A stretch of DNA of 64,000 nt from Ralstonia pickettii DTP0602 (lineage in GTDB: Bacteria > Pseudomonadota > Gammaproteobacteria > Burkholderiales > Burkholderiaceae), in contig CP006668.1 of NCBI GenBank assembly GCA_000471925.1, positions 992,001 to 1,056,000 of the forward strand, in the 5' to 3' direction. This document shows positions 1 to 7,995 of the stretch, piece after piece. Below the pieces are notes generated by a model. It ran no database searches, was not told the origin of the DNA, and was given only the letters and a program-made list of their open reading frames with translations. The first letter of the stretch is position 1. Each line of letters opens with the position of its first letter. The position numbers and the translations under genes are program-made.

Positions 1-183
1 CAGGCGATGAAAGCAGCCAACTCGGTCGAGCCGGCGCAGTACCGCGCAGCGCTGGCGGGTATCGATATGCAGGGCGTGGCCGGCCGATACCGCTTCGACC
101 CCAACCGCGACCTGCGGGATTCGCCGATCACCATCTACACCTACCGCAACAGCGCCCTGGTGCCATTGCCGCAGGACAGGTAG
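1..183 (+). CDS. Branched-chain amino-acid-type ABC transporter substrate-binding protein (C-terminal end only)
   Basis: Only the last 60 residues lie in the window; the gene begins upstream. The tail (AMKAANSVEPAQYRAAL, then a GRYRFDPNRDLRDSPITIY stretch ending in LVPLPQDR) has the form of the end of periplasmic LivK/HAAT-type binding proteins, where a 'gv.G.i.fd..GD....i.vy.v.dg..vpl' pattern closes the second lobe. The stop is TAG at 181-183. Such proteins bind amino acids, amides or small carboxylates in the periplasm and hand them to a LivHMGF permease, which should lie upstream. The substrate cannot be told from this fragment. Confidence 0.75.
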   Translation, partial: QAMKAANSVEPAQYRAALAGIDMQGVAGRYRFDPNRDLRDSPITIYTYRNSALVPLPQDR

Positions 184-437
184 CGCCAGTTGGCTAGCCT
201 GCCTCGCCGGCAGGCGCGACATAGCCGTGGCATCGGGATTTCGTTTTCTTGTCGAAGGATCGGCGATCCGCTGTATCGCTGCGCCTTCTTACCCTGCATT
301 AGGAGTTCAACACCCCGTATTACCCGCAGAGCAGATCCACAAGACACACCACAAGACTGGTCGCCGGTTGCATGCGGCAAAAGCCCATGCCTGGATAGAC
401 ATAGCGCGATCAGGACAAAATAATTCGGAGACAGAGT

Positions 438-1808
438 ATGAGCAACACGAAATCCTTGCGCGGCACGGAACTGCTGCCAAGCGGCAATCGCCCGGGACAC
501 CCAGCGAGCCAGGCCCGCAGCAGCGCCGTGGAAGCCGACACCAGGCAGGTACTGCGCCGCGCTACCGCAGCGGGCTTTATCGGCACCTTCATCGAGTGGT
601 TCGACTACGCCGCCTACGGCTTTCTTGCGACCGTCATTGCGGTAGTGTTCTTTCCCAAGAGCGACCCGACCACCAGCCTGATGGCGACCTATGCCGTATT
701 CGCGCTGTCCTTCGTCGTGCGTCCGATCGGAGGGGTGATCTGGGGGCATTTCGGCGACAAGTTCGGCCGGCGCAATACGTTGTCGCTGTCGATCATGATC
801 ATGTCCTGCTCGACCTTCCTGATCGCTTTCCTGCCGACTTATGGGCAGGTGGGCCTGTGGGCGCCGGTACTGCTGCTTGTCATTCGGCTGGTCCAGGGCT
901 TCTCGGCTTCAGGCGAATACGCCGGCGCCTCGGCGTTTCTTGCCGAATATGCACCGAACCGCAAGCGCGGGCTCTACACCAGTGTCATTCCCGCCGCGGA
1001 AGCCGCCGGCCTGCTGTTCGCATCGCTGTTCGTCGCCGGGCTGCATACGGTGCTGACCTCCGGACAGTTGCTCGAATGGGGCTGGCGCGTGCCGTTCCTG
1101 TTGGCCGCCCCTTTTGGGCTGGTTGGCCGTTACATCCGGCTTCAACTTGAAGATACGCCGAAGTTCGTCGCGATGGAGCAAGCCAATCATGCACCGCAGG
1201 CGCCGCTGCGCGAGTTGCTCACCTCGCATCGCCGCACCATGCTGATCGGCTTCGGCGTGACCTGCCTGAACGCCGTCGGCTTTTACTTGCTGCTCAGCTA
1301 TATGCCTGTGTACCTGTCAAAGGAACTCGGCATGAGTGACTCGGTTTCCTTCCTGGTGTCTACCGTATCGCTGGCTAGCTATGTGGTGATGATTTTCGTG
1401 ATGGGCTTTCTTTCCGACCGGTTCGGGCGGAAGACGATGCTGGTTTCCGCCTGCATCCTGTTTGCGCTCTTCACGGTGCCGCTGTTCCATTCGCTGTCGA
1501 GCGCCAGCATCGTCGGCATCTTGCTGATTCAGGTGGCACTGGGTGCCTTCCTCACCATCAACGACGGCACGCTGCCGTGCTTCCTGTCGGAGAGTTTTCC
1601 GACCCGTGTGCGATATAGCGGCTTTGCACTGTGTTTTAACAGCGCGAACGCCTTGTTCGGCGGCACCGCCCCCCTGGTTGCGACCTGGCTGATCAGCGCC
1701 ACGGGCAATAAGCTCGCGCCAGCCTGGTACCTGGTCGGGGCCGCGGTGGTGTCGCTGATTGCCATCCTGGCCAGCCGTACGCCCTCGGGCGGTGCGTTGC
1801 CGGACTGA
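438..1808 (+). CDS. MFS transporter, metabolite:H+ symporter (MHS) family
   Basis: A 456-residue inner-membrane permease. It has the MHS-family opening (FIGTFIEWFDYAAYGFLA, about residue 52) and two copies of the MFS loop motif, GHFGDKFGRR near residue 102 and GFLSDRFGRK near residue 322, marking the two six-helix halves. RLVQGFSASGEYAGA near residue 155 is also typical. The start is supported by GGAG at 427-430. Family members (ProP, KgtP, ShiA) import small carboxylates or zwitterions with protons. The next gene is a riboswitch-controlled amino-acid oxidase, so an amino-acid-like substrate is possible, but the riboswitch lies downstream of this gene and does not control it. Family assignment is firm; substrate is unknown. 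Confidence 0.9.
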   Translation: MSNTKSLRGTELLPSGNRPGHPASQARSSAVEADTRQVLRRATAAGFIGTFIEWFDYAAYGFLATVIAVVFFPKSDPTTSLMATYAVFALSFVVRPIGGVIWGHFGDKFGRRNTLSLSIMIMSCSTFLIAFLPTYGQVGLWAPVLLLVIRLVQGFSASGEYAGASAFLAEYAPNRKRGLYTSVIPAAEAAGLLFASLFVAGLHTVLTSGQLLEWGWRVPFLLAAPFGLVGRYIRLQLEDTPKFVAMEQANHAPQAPLRELLTSHRRTMLIGFGVTCLNAVGFYLLLSYMPVYLSKELGMSDSVSFLVSTVSLASYVVMIFVMGFLSDRFGRKTMLVSACILFALFTVPLFHSLSSASIVGILLIQVALGAFLTINDGTLPCFLSESFPTRVRYSGFALCFNSANALFGGTAPLVATWLISATGNKLAPAWYLVGAAVVSLIAILASRTPSGGALPD

Positions 1809-1883
1809 GCAAGCAAGGGGCGCAGCTTGACGCATAAGCTGTGATCCCGGGCAGCCCGGCCGCTAAGCGGCTACAAGACGACG

Positions 1884-2075
1884 CAGGAGAGACCGGGGAT
1901 GGTGCGTGCCATCCCCGGCGCCGACGGAGCAACTGCCCCGGAAACTCTCAGGCAAAAGGACTGTGGCGTCGATTCAAGAATCTGGAGAGTGGCGTTGCAA
2001 GCAATGCCCACCGAAGGGGACGGCACCGGTCACCGGCCGATGCCAAAACTCTCAGGTACCGGGACAGATGGGGTA
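1884..2075 (+). promoter_or_regulatory. Tandem glycine riboswitch (gcvT motif, two aptamers)
   Basis: Two successive copies of the glycine aptamer core are visible. Aptamer 1 opens with GGAGAGACC (1886-1894) and closes with AAACTCTCAGGCAAAAGGAC (1942-1961). Aptamer 2 opens with GGAGAG (1984-1989), has the CACCGAAGGGG element near 2010-2019, and closes with AAAACTCTCAGGTACCGGGA (2045-2064). The GGAGAG...CTCTC pairing and the conserved CAGG after it define the family. The second copy ends about 50 nt before the start of the FAD oxidase at 2123, the usual distance for 5'-UTR control. In this family tandem aptamers commonly act as glycine-induced ON switches; the direction here is inferred, and no clear terminator or anti-SD helix was identified by eye. 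Confidence 0.92.
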
Positions 2076-2122
2076 GGAAGCCGAGGATTCGGCCATCGCT
2101 TTCCCTGACAGAGGACCCTGCC

Positions 2123-3376
2123 ATGTCTCAAATTGTGATTATAGGCGCCGGCATTACCGGCGTCACCACTGCCTACACGCTGTCGAAACTCGGATACGAG
2201 GTGACAGTCGTCGACCGCCATCTTTATCCTGCCATGGAGACATCGCTCGCCAATGGCGGCCAGCTCTCCGCGTGCAACGCGGAAGTCTGGAACAGCGCGG
2301 GAACGATACTCAAAGGGCTGAAGTGGATGCTGAAGCGCAACGCGCCGCTGCTGGTGAACCCGAAGCCGTCGTGGCACAAATACTCATGGATGGGCGAGTT
2401 TGTGTCGAACATCGCCCATTATCGGGAGAACACCATCGAAACGACGAAGTTGGCCATTGCCGCCCGCCAGCATCTCTTTGCCATGGCCGAGCAGGAGAAT
2501 ATCCAGTTCGATCTGGAGCGGCGCGGCATCCTGCACTTCTATCATGACAAGGCCGCTTTCGAGGCTGCGGGCAGGACGAACGCGCTACTCGTGGCAGGGG
2601 GACTGGAACGCTTTACAGTGTCACCGCAGGAGATCAAGGAAATCGAACCAACGTTGCAGGGCGAATACTTCGGCGGATACTTCACGCCATCCGATTCGAC
2701 CGGGGATATCCATAAGTTCACGCGCGGCTTGGCGCTCGCTTGCGAGCGGCGCGGCGTGCGCTTCCTGCAGGGCATGGACGTGCGAACCATCGACCTATCC
2801 GCCAGCGTCGTGCGTATCGGCCTGCAGGCGTTGGACAGCGCGACGTCGCCATCGGCAAACGCTAGCGCGGCGTACGAGATCGCCGGCGACGCACTGGTGG
2901 TTTGTGCGGGCGTGGGCAGCCGACATATAGCCGGCATGCTCGGCGACAGGATCAACGTCTATCCGGTCAAGGGGTACTCCATTACGGTGCACCTGGACGA
3001 TGCAGACAGCGTGGCGAACGCGCCGTGGGTCAGCCTGCTCGACGAAAGCGCAAAGATCGTGACGAGCCGACTCGGCAACGACAGGTTCCGCGTGGCAGGT
3101 ACCGCCGAATTCAATGGACAAAACCGTGACATCCGAGCCGATCGCATCGAGCCTCTCGTGTCATGGACGCGTCGCAACTTCCGAATCAATACCTCCCGCG
3201 TAGTCCCCTGGGCGGGGCTTCGCCCGATGATGCCGGACATGATGCCGCGCGTATCAAAAGGCAGGGCGCCAAGGGTGTTCTACAACACCGGCCATGGCCA
3301 TCTTGGATGGACGTTGTCTGCTGCAACAGCGGCAACGATCGGCACGACTATCGCCGAGAGCTATCCCGTTGGGTAG
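2123..3376 (+). CDS. dadA: FAD-dependent D-amino acid dehydrogenase-like oxidoreductase (DadA family) under glycine riboswitch control
   Basis: A 417-residue flavoprotein, close to E. coli DadA in length. The N-terminus has the FAD-binding dinucleotide fold (GAGITG, residues 8-13, after the strand VIIGAG), then the family segment LANGGQLSACNAEVWNS; the C-terminus has a second FAD-contact region (NTGHGHLGWTLSAATA). It should oxidatively deaminate small amino acids and pass electrons to the respiratory chain. The frame is open back to 1841, but that stretch is the riboswitch RNA, so the ATG at 2123 is taken as the start. Riboswitch control suggests glycine, or something made from it, as signal or substrate; a glycine-oxidising role is inference. 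Confidence 0.85.
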   Translation: MSQIVIIGAGITGVTTAYTLSKLGYEVTVVDRHLYPAMETSLANGGQLSACNAEVWNSAGTILKGLKWMLKRNAPLLVNPKPSWHKYSWMGEFVSNIAHYRENTIETTKLAIAARQHLFAMAEQENIQFDLERRGILHFYHDKAAFEAAGRTNALLVAGGLERFTVSPQEIKEIEPTLQGEYFGGYFTPSDSTGDIHKFTRGLALACERRGVRFLQGMDVRTIDLSASVVRIGLQALDSATSPSANASAAYEIAGDALVVCAGVGSRHIAGMLGDRINVYPVKGYSITVHLDDADSVANAPWVSLLDESAKIVTSRLGNDRFRVAGTAEFNGQNRDIRADRIEPLVSWTRRNFRINTSRVVPWAGLRPMMPDMMPRVSKGRAPRVFYNTGHGHLGWTLSAATAATIGTTIAESYPVG

Positions 3377-4017
3377 GAGGCAGTCGGACAGCAAGACAAG
3401 TGACGCCCGCGTTCGTAGGCCCTCTGAATATGGTGCAGACCTGGCGAACGGGAGCGAGAACGTACTAAGTAGGGGGGGCAAGGCAGGTATCTCGTTCCGG
3501 GTAGGAGCGAGCTTCGCATGTCGGCGCCGGGGATTCATCTACTGCGCGTGCGTCGACTGGCGGCCCCTTGCTGGGGACCGGACAATGCTGCAACTCCCTA
3601 TCGTCCTGTCGCCAGAGATGCCCGCCGCGGCCAATGTCCCCAAAGGCCGACAATGCGCCCGACATGATGCGTGCACGAAGGCGCGTTACTTGGGCGGAGC
3701 GGACGTTCGAATGTCCGCGTGAAGTAGTGGGCGAGCGTCGGTAAATGCCCTTCTCGGCCGTCAGCCCACAGGAAAGCCGCATCTCGCTGACCTTGCGCCA
3801 GTTCTAGAAGCCGTTGGCTGGTGCCGGGAGCAAGAGCTTCCTTTGAGAAGGCGGCACGGCGTTTCGATAGAAGCGGGGACTGCTGCTCCTCGCTGCGGCC
3901 GCACAATAGTGAGCCCGCAAGGGCGGCAGTGCGTCCCATAACGGTTTGCCACGCGCGGCCTTTCCTAGCGAACGTGCTCCCCGTCGCGGCTAATGGCGAT
4001 GGACTAGACGGTGCTGG
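3377..4017. other. Intergenic stretch, no supported gene; one inverted repeat
   Basis: No reading frame here looks like a protein on either strand. The only structure noted is a near-perfect 20-nt palindrome at 3699-3718 (GCGGACGTTCGAATGTCCGC, one mismatched pair). The gap separates the dadA-like gene from the end of the convergent GNAT/PIN gene. Confidence 0.5.
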
Positions 4018-4465
4018 CTAGCTCGGCTGGCCACGGCTACGCACAGACGCCAGAACCTCCTTGAGGTGGTTTCTTTCTTCCTCCTCCTCACGTTCCTTTG
4101 CTCCGTCAGAGTTGTTCCATGCGCCAGGACTTTCAGAATCGAAGAACACTAGGCGGTCAACGCTACCTTCAAACAACTCGACAGCTCGCCTGATAGTGTC
4201 GGCATTCTTTTTGCGTACAGAGACGGCCAGCGCCCGTGGCTTTTGTAGCAGAACTTGATGATCGTGCTTCCCGTTTCTGCTGCCAATTCTTGTCGGTCAC
4301 TAGTCCTTTAATGACAATCTTTTGTAACTGGGCTTGATAATCGTCGCTGGCGGTAAATCCGAGGGAGTGGGCTTCGGCGCGCATAAGCGATTGCGAAGCT
4401 GGAAACCCCAAACGGATGAGGACGATGGCATCGGAAGGAATTTGCTCATTAAGTTTGCTCAACAT
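4018..4465 (-). pseudogene. C-terminal part of the GNAT-PIN-GNAT fusion, displaced by two frameshifts
   Basis: The upstream frame stops at a TGA in TGATG (near 4465). Reading on in the -1 frame from the GCGCGCGG tract gives a smooth continuation of an acetyltransferase domain (LNEQIPSDAIVLIRLGFPAS, then MRAEAHSLGF). Near 4295 this frame decays, and the original frame resumes with a coding-like stretch (QVLLQKPRALAVSVRKKNAD, RRAVELFEGSVDRLVFFDSE) and a charged Glu-rich tail ending at TAG 4018-4020. The two shifts are opposite in sign, about 170 nt apart, and cancel. This is either a decaying gene, sequencing error, or recoding; the first two are more likely. The whole protein would be about 588 residues. 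Confidence 0.6.
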
Positions 4466-5784
4466 CAGCCGCGCGCAGTCAGTTGCAGCAGGGATCGTTC
4501 CTCGATGGCCACCATCGCAATGATGGTTTTCTGGTCAATCGTGTGGCGCCAGGTCAAGTAGCCGACAATGCCGTCGTCACTTCGTGCAACGTGGCGCCGG
4601 CTCGTCTGCCGGGAGCTGTCTACCGTTGCCCATTCCGCCAATTGTTGTGACGGGGGGACGTTCCATTTAGACAGCATGGCCCTGATGTCTGTGTCGTCAG
4701 CGGGCTGGGCTTCGTTAAATACTAAGACCCGATCAGGTTTGGTTCCAAATGCTGTGATTTCGACGGGGTGTGGCTCTTGAAGAGTGAACGCCGATGGGGA
4801 TAGAACATCAATTCCATATTTGTCTCGAAGATCGGCTGCGGCGTCCAAGATGGTTGCATCACTCGTTACCAGGCCCTCCAGCCCATGGGAGATCGCGGTT
4901 GCCAGATGCTTTAGATCCGACCTGTCGTTAGGAGTCAGTGCGTTGCGTTGGCTTCTTTCGCGAAATACGAGTGCTTCAAGTTCCGTGATGAGCTGTTTGG
5001 AGCCATCATCAAGTACTTGGTATGCTGGCAAGATCGATGCAAAGTCTTGCATAGGGTCGGTCTTTCCGGGAGGGCAAGACCTTGCCAGTTCGTTGCGAAT
5101 TTCGGAGCTGATCGCTAGGCTACATACTTGCATTCGCTCCGCGCGAAGCAGGTTGACGACATCGTTGCGTCGCTGTCTTCGAGGTCCCAGATCGAACAAG
5201 ACGTTCATATCCAGGAGATAAGTAGGCTTGCCAGTTCCTGCAGCGAAATTGAGACCAAGTGGATTCATTGAACTGATCCCGCTCACACCGAAGAGTTGTG
5301 GTGAGGCTAGTTCATGGTTCCGTACCACGATCATGCGCCGCCGCTTACCGCGGCCTCCTCCGGGCTCAATGCGCTGAACATGGAAATTCTGTGCTTCCCA
5401 AAACAGATTCGATTCGGACAAATCTTCCGCCACACGCGCTTCAATCGAGACGTACTGGAGATCTGTCAGATGGCGTTTGAGTCTTTCAACAAGTCTTTCA
5501 CCTAACCCCAATCCGCGGAAGTCTGGGGCGACAAAAACCTGGAGTATCTTTGCCCTTGGCTGTCGAAGGTCAAGGAGTATGTGTCCCGCGTACTGACGCT
5601 CGTCGCCGTTCTCGTTTGCCGCAACAAAGAGGTTTCCTTTGGTCGCGTACTCTAGATAGACTGAACTTGGGAAAAAACCGAGCGCATCTTTGGCTGAATC
5701 GGCCGCGCTTCTAACACTCTCAACGAATGGAACGACATCCTGTCGTTGAGTCAGTATCGATACACCCTTCTGCAAGTGGTCCAT
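4465..5784 (-). CDS. GNAT acetyltransferase fused to a PIN-domain nuclease, C-terminally truncated by frameshift
   Basis: 439 residues in three parts. Residues about 45-155 are a GNAT domain with the acetyl-CoA loop VFVAPDFRGLGLG (83-95). Residues about 188-330 are a PIN domain with the acidic set LDMNVLFDLG (D192), E232 in RNEL, and D309 in VTSDATIL. Residues from about 340 begin a second GNAT-like domain (GIVGYLTWR, IIAMVAIEERSLLQL) that is cut by a stop at 4465 and continues in other frames to 4018. PIN domains are usually RNases of toxin-antitoxin systems; a GNAT domain on each side is unusual. No antitoxin-like gene adjoins it. It could be an RNA-targeting toxin or stress protein; function is not known. 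Confidence 0.7.
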   Translation of the reverse strand: MDHLQKGVSILTQRQDVVPFVESVRSAADSAKDALGFFPSSVYLEYATKGNLFVAANENGDERQYAGHILLDLRQPRAKILQVFVAPDFRGLGLGERLVERLKRHLTDLQYVSIEARVAEDLSESNLFWEAQNFHVQRIEPGGGRGKRRRMIVVRNHELASPQLFGVSGISSMNPLGLNFAAGTGKPTYLLDMNVLFDLGPRRQRRNDVVNLLRAERMQVCSLAISSEIRNELARSCPPGKTDPMQDFASILPAYQVLDDGSKQLITELEALVFRERSQRNALTPNDRSDLKHLATAISHGLEGLVTSDATILDAAADLRDKYGIDVLSPSAFTLQEPHPVEITAFGTKPDRVLVFNEAQPADDTDIRAMLSKWNVPPSQQLAEWATVDSSRQTSRRHVARSDDGIVGYLTWRHTIDQKTIIAMVAIEERSLLQLTARG

Positions 5785-5971
5785 GACCCTTGTGGTGTTT
5801 GAGTTGTCGCCGCGTGGAGTGTACCGGCACTAGCGATCACAATTACCAAAGCAAGGAACAGTTCCTCGATCGAGCCGTTGGTGTGAGGAACCGGAGTTCG
5901 TCGGACTGCGTTTTCCCAAAAATCAATGACTTAACAGTTAATTCCGTCGCCGCTCAGCTGTCTTATAACCG

Positions 5972-6017
5972 GAATTAGCTGGACTGCCATGACGAGAAGC
6001 GCGAATTAGCTGGACTG
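5972..6017. repeat. Two direct copies of a 15-bp motif next to the IS903-group element
   Basis: GAATTAGCTGGACTG occurs at 5972-5986 and again at 6003-6017, just outside the left end of the insertion sequence. An 11-bp part of it (AATTAGCTGGA) recurs on the minus strand near 16231-16241 in another decayed region. It probably marks the end of an older mobile element that the IS later landed beside. Identity of that element is unknown. Confidence 0.5.
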
Positions 6018-6020
6018 GGC

Positions 6021-7148
6021 GGCGTTGTTGCATAAATCGGACTTGAAGACACGGTGGCTCCTGTGATCCGAAAATCAGGCGACGCGGACGGACTGCGGGC
6101 GTGCGAGAGCGGCCATGCGGTTAAGCACGCCTACGCGGATCGCCACTTCTGTTGCTTGCGAGCCGATGCCACGCGCCCACAGGCGATTGCCCGTGAGCGT
6201 CTTGAGCCGGTACATCAGGTTCTCCACCAGCGAGCGGCGGTGGTAGCCGCAGCCCTTCTTCCATTCCTCTCGCCCGTTTTGCGCAATGGCGCTGATGGCC
6301 TCGTTGCGCCACTGCGCGCCGGGCGTTCTCTCAGACCAAGGCGCAGCACCTTCGCGCGGTGGGATCGACGGTTGCGCCCCGCGGGCTTCGATTTGAGCGT
6401 GGCATTGCCTCGTGTCATACGCGCCGTCACCACCGACGGTTCCGATCGGCACGTCTGCAGGAATCTGATCGAGCAGATCGGACAACACGTCGGCATCGGC
6501 GATGTCTTGATGCGTCATCAGTGCCGCGCATACCTGGCCGCTCTTCGCATCCAGAGCCAGATGCACCTTGCGCCAGGTGCGCCGCTTCGAATATCCGTGT
6601 TTGCGCACCTTCCATTCGCCTTCGCCGTACAGCTTTACGCCGGTGCTGTCCACCAGCAGGTGCATCGGCTCGCCGGCGTGCATGGCGGGCAACTTCACCG
6701 CGAGCTCCTGCGCACGACGGCTCAGCGTCGTGTAGTTGGGTACCGGCAGGTCGGGGAATGCGAGCTCGCGCAGGCTACACGCGAAGCCCTGAAGAGCCCG
6801 CAGAGGCAGATGGAAGACTTGCTTGAGCCCGAGCAGCATCTGAATCGCTGCGTCCGAGTAGACGTGCGGGCGCCCCCGCCTGGGCGATGTGTCCTCGGGC
6901 GCCGTGCGCAGTACGCTTTCGTCAATCCACATCGTCACGTCGCCTCTCGCAATCAAGCCAGCGTTGTAGCTCGCCCAGTTCCTGACACGATAGACACCTT
7001 TCGGCTCGCTTCGCTTGTGTTCGTCCTTGCGCATCTTCTCGGGAAAAAGTCGAGAATCTACGCAAGTCCCCGGAAAGTTAACAGACGTGCCGCCCTGGCT
7101 GTTGCGCGTAAACGTCAGCGAGCACACCCGGATTTATGCAACAACGCC
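6021..7148 (-). mobile_element. IS5-family insertion sequence, IS903 group, 1128 bp, intact ends
   Basis: Terminal inverted repeats of 18 bp are perfect: GGCGTTGTTGCATAAATC at 6021-6038 and its complement at 7131-7148, closely resembling the IS903-type end. A 9-bp direct repeat, GGACTGGGC, flanks it at 6012-6020 and 7149-7157, which is the target duplication length of the IS903 group. One full-length transposase gene lies inside on the minus strand. Intact ends, duplication and gene point to a recent, possibly active insertion. Confidence 0.92.
6075..7034 (-). CDS. IS5-family (IS903 group) transposase
   Basis: 319 residues from the ATG at 7034, near the usual size for IS903 transposases; the frame is open further upstream to 7127 but that part is nearly all IS end. 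It begins with the family pattern VRNWASYNAGLIARGDVTMW and WIDESVL, followed by RRGRPHVYSDAAIQM and a DDE catalytic core (LLVDSTGVKLYGEGEW; VGGDGAYDTRQCH; RRSLVENLMYRLKTLTGNRL with the final Glu). It should catalyse cut-and-paste movement of the element. Confidence 0.9.
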   Translation of the reverse strand: MRKDEHKRSEPKGVYRVRNWASYNAGLIARGDVTMWIDESVLRTAPEDTSPRRGRPHVYSDAAIQMLLGLKQVFHLPLRALQGFACSLRELAFPDLPVPNYTTLSRRAQELAVKLPAMHAGEPMHLLVDSTGVKLYGEGEWKVRKHGYSKRRTWRKVHLALDAKSGQVCAALMTHQDIADADVLSDLLDQIPADVPIGTVGGDGAYDTRQCHAQIEARGAQPSIPPREGAAPWSERTPGAQWRNEAISAIAQNGREEWKKGCGYHRRSLVENLMYRLKTLTGNRLWARGIGSQATEVAIRVGVLNRMAALARPQSVRVA

Positions 7149-7211
7149 GGACTGGGCCGCAGACGCTTTTCGCCCACGCTCCCCCCTCGCCAGCAATGTG
7201 GTGGACATAAG

Positions 7212-7556
7212 TCAATCGTCCGCAGCCAGGCGCGTCCAACGGTCTGGCGCCTCAGGGTCGGCCGCTGTTAGCAACAGCGTCTCTCCGCATTGCCGGCAGC
7301 GATACGCGAAGGAGTTTTCGCCACTTGTGGTGCGCAGCGTTGCCGACTTTACCAACTTTGGATGCGGCGGAAAATAGCCGGGCCGGTCTAGTTGCGACAG
7401 GCAAAGGGCGCACAGAGACATTTTTTCAGCCAGCACGAATTTCTTGTTTGCTTTAGTTTGGAAAGCAGTCAGCCTCGGGTACACAACCGAGGTAGGCGGA
7501 GGCATCGCATAACTGTGGTTCTCTGGTGGCTGAGGCGAGGCTAAATTAGTGAACAT
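7212..7556 (-). CDS. Small hypothetical protein with a zinc-ribbon-like Cys pattern
   Basis: 114 residues if read from 7556; an internal ATG gives a shorter form beginning MSLCALC. Two CxxC knuckles (CALC and CRQC, about 43 residues apart) flank a basic stretch and precede a conserved-looking tail (GETLLLTAADPEAPDRW). This spacing suggests a single zinc ribbon. I do not recognise the family. It sits between the IS903-group element and a decayed coding stretch in a region shaped by insertion, so it may itself be a remnant. Confidence 0.4.
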   Translation of the reverse strand: MFTNLASPQPPENHSYAMPPPTSVVYPRLTAFQTKANKKFVLAEKMSLCALCLSQLDRPGYFPPHPKLVKSATLRTTSGENSFAYRCRQCGETLLLTAADPEAPDRWTRLAADD

Positions 7557-7608
7557 CGTTAAACCTCCGCGGCGATTACTGTCGTTTCGACTTGCAAACC
7601 TTCCGTAG

Positions 7609-7935
7609 CTAGTACGGCATCAACGGTAGTGCTGGCCGGGGATGACGCGAGCGGTGCGCCCGCGGCCTGAGAGCTGTGAGACGGTGCGCGTGGGCGCTGT
7701 CGCGCTTTGCGGCGCGGTCCAGGAACTCCTCGGGGGAGCCGAGTTCGATGCCGGTTTGCATACCCTCGCGCGGCTTCTTCTCTTGGGAAGGATGGACGCC
7801 CGCACGGACGATGCCCCAGACGTTGCAATCGCAGTCAATCCCGTATTCGTTCAGCTTTCCTTCCACGTTTTCGACGCCTTCATCGTAGAAGCGCCCGATG
7901 GGGCCATGGGAATGAGTCTCGACCCGCAGAAGTAT
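7609..7935 (-). pseudogene. Remnant of an unrecognised coding sequence
   Basis: On the minus strand a frame from about 7935 down reads GPIGRFYDEGVENVEGKLNE, then YGIDCDCNVWGIVRAG and VHPSQEKKPREGMQTGIELG, then SPEEFLDRAAKRDSAHAH. Composition and periodicity look like real protein, whereas the last 25 or so residues are Arg/Pro-rich junk. There is no plausible start upstream before the porin gene. I read it as a piece of a lost gene; the family is not recognised. Confidence 0.35.
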
Positions 7936-7995
7936 CGCGCGGCAGCAGGCCGGCGGTGGCTGTTGCCAGCCGCCACGCTGCCTTGCGAACCTCTC

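Noticed and set aside
1841..2122. In-frame N-terminal extension of the dadA-like gene (511 residues in all)
   Set aside because: The sequence is fully explained by two glycine aptamers; the flavin-binding fold begins right at the ATG at 2123.
4465..4475. Programmed frameshifting in the GNAT-PIN gene
   Set aside because: No slippery heptamer is present at the first shift, and a second opposite shift 170 nt on is easier to explain by decay or sequence error; kept only as a minor alternative.
6054..7271. Plus-strand frame of about 400 residues across the IS903-group element
   Set aside because: Antisense to the transposase and composed of Arg/Ala-rich noise.
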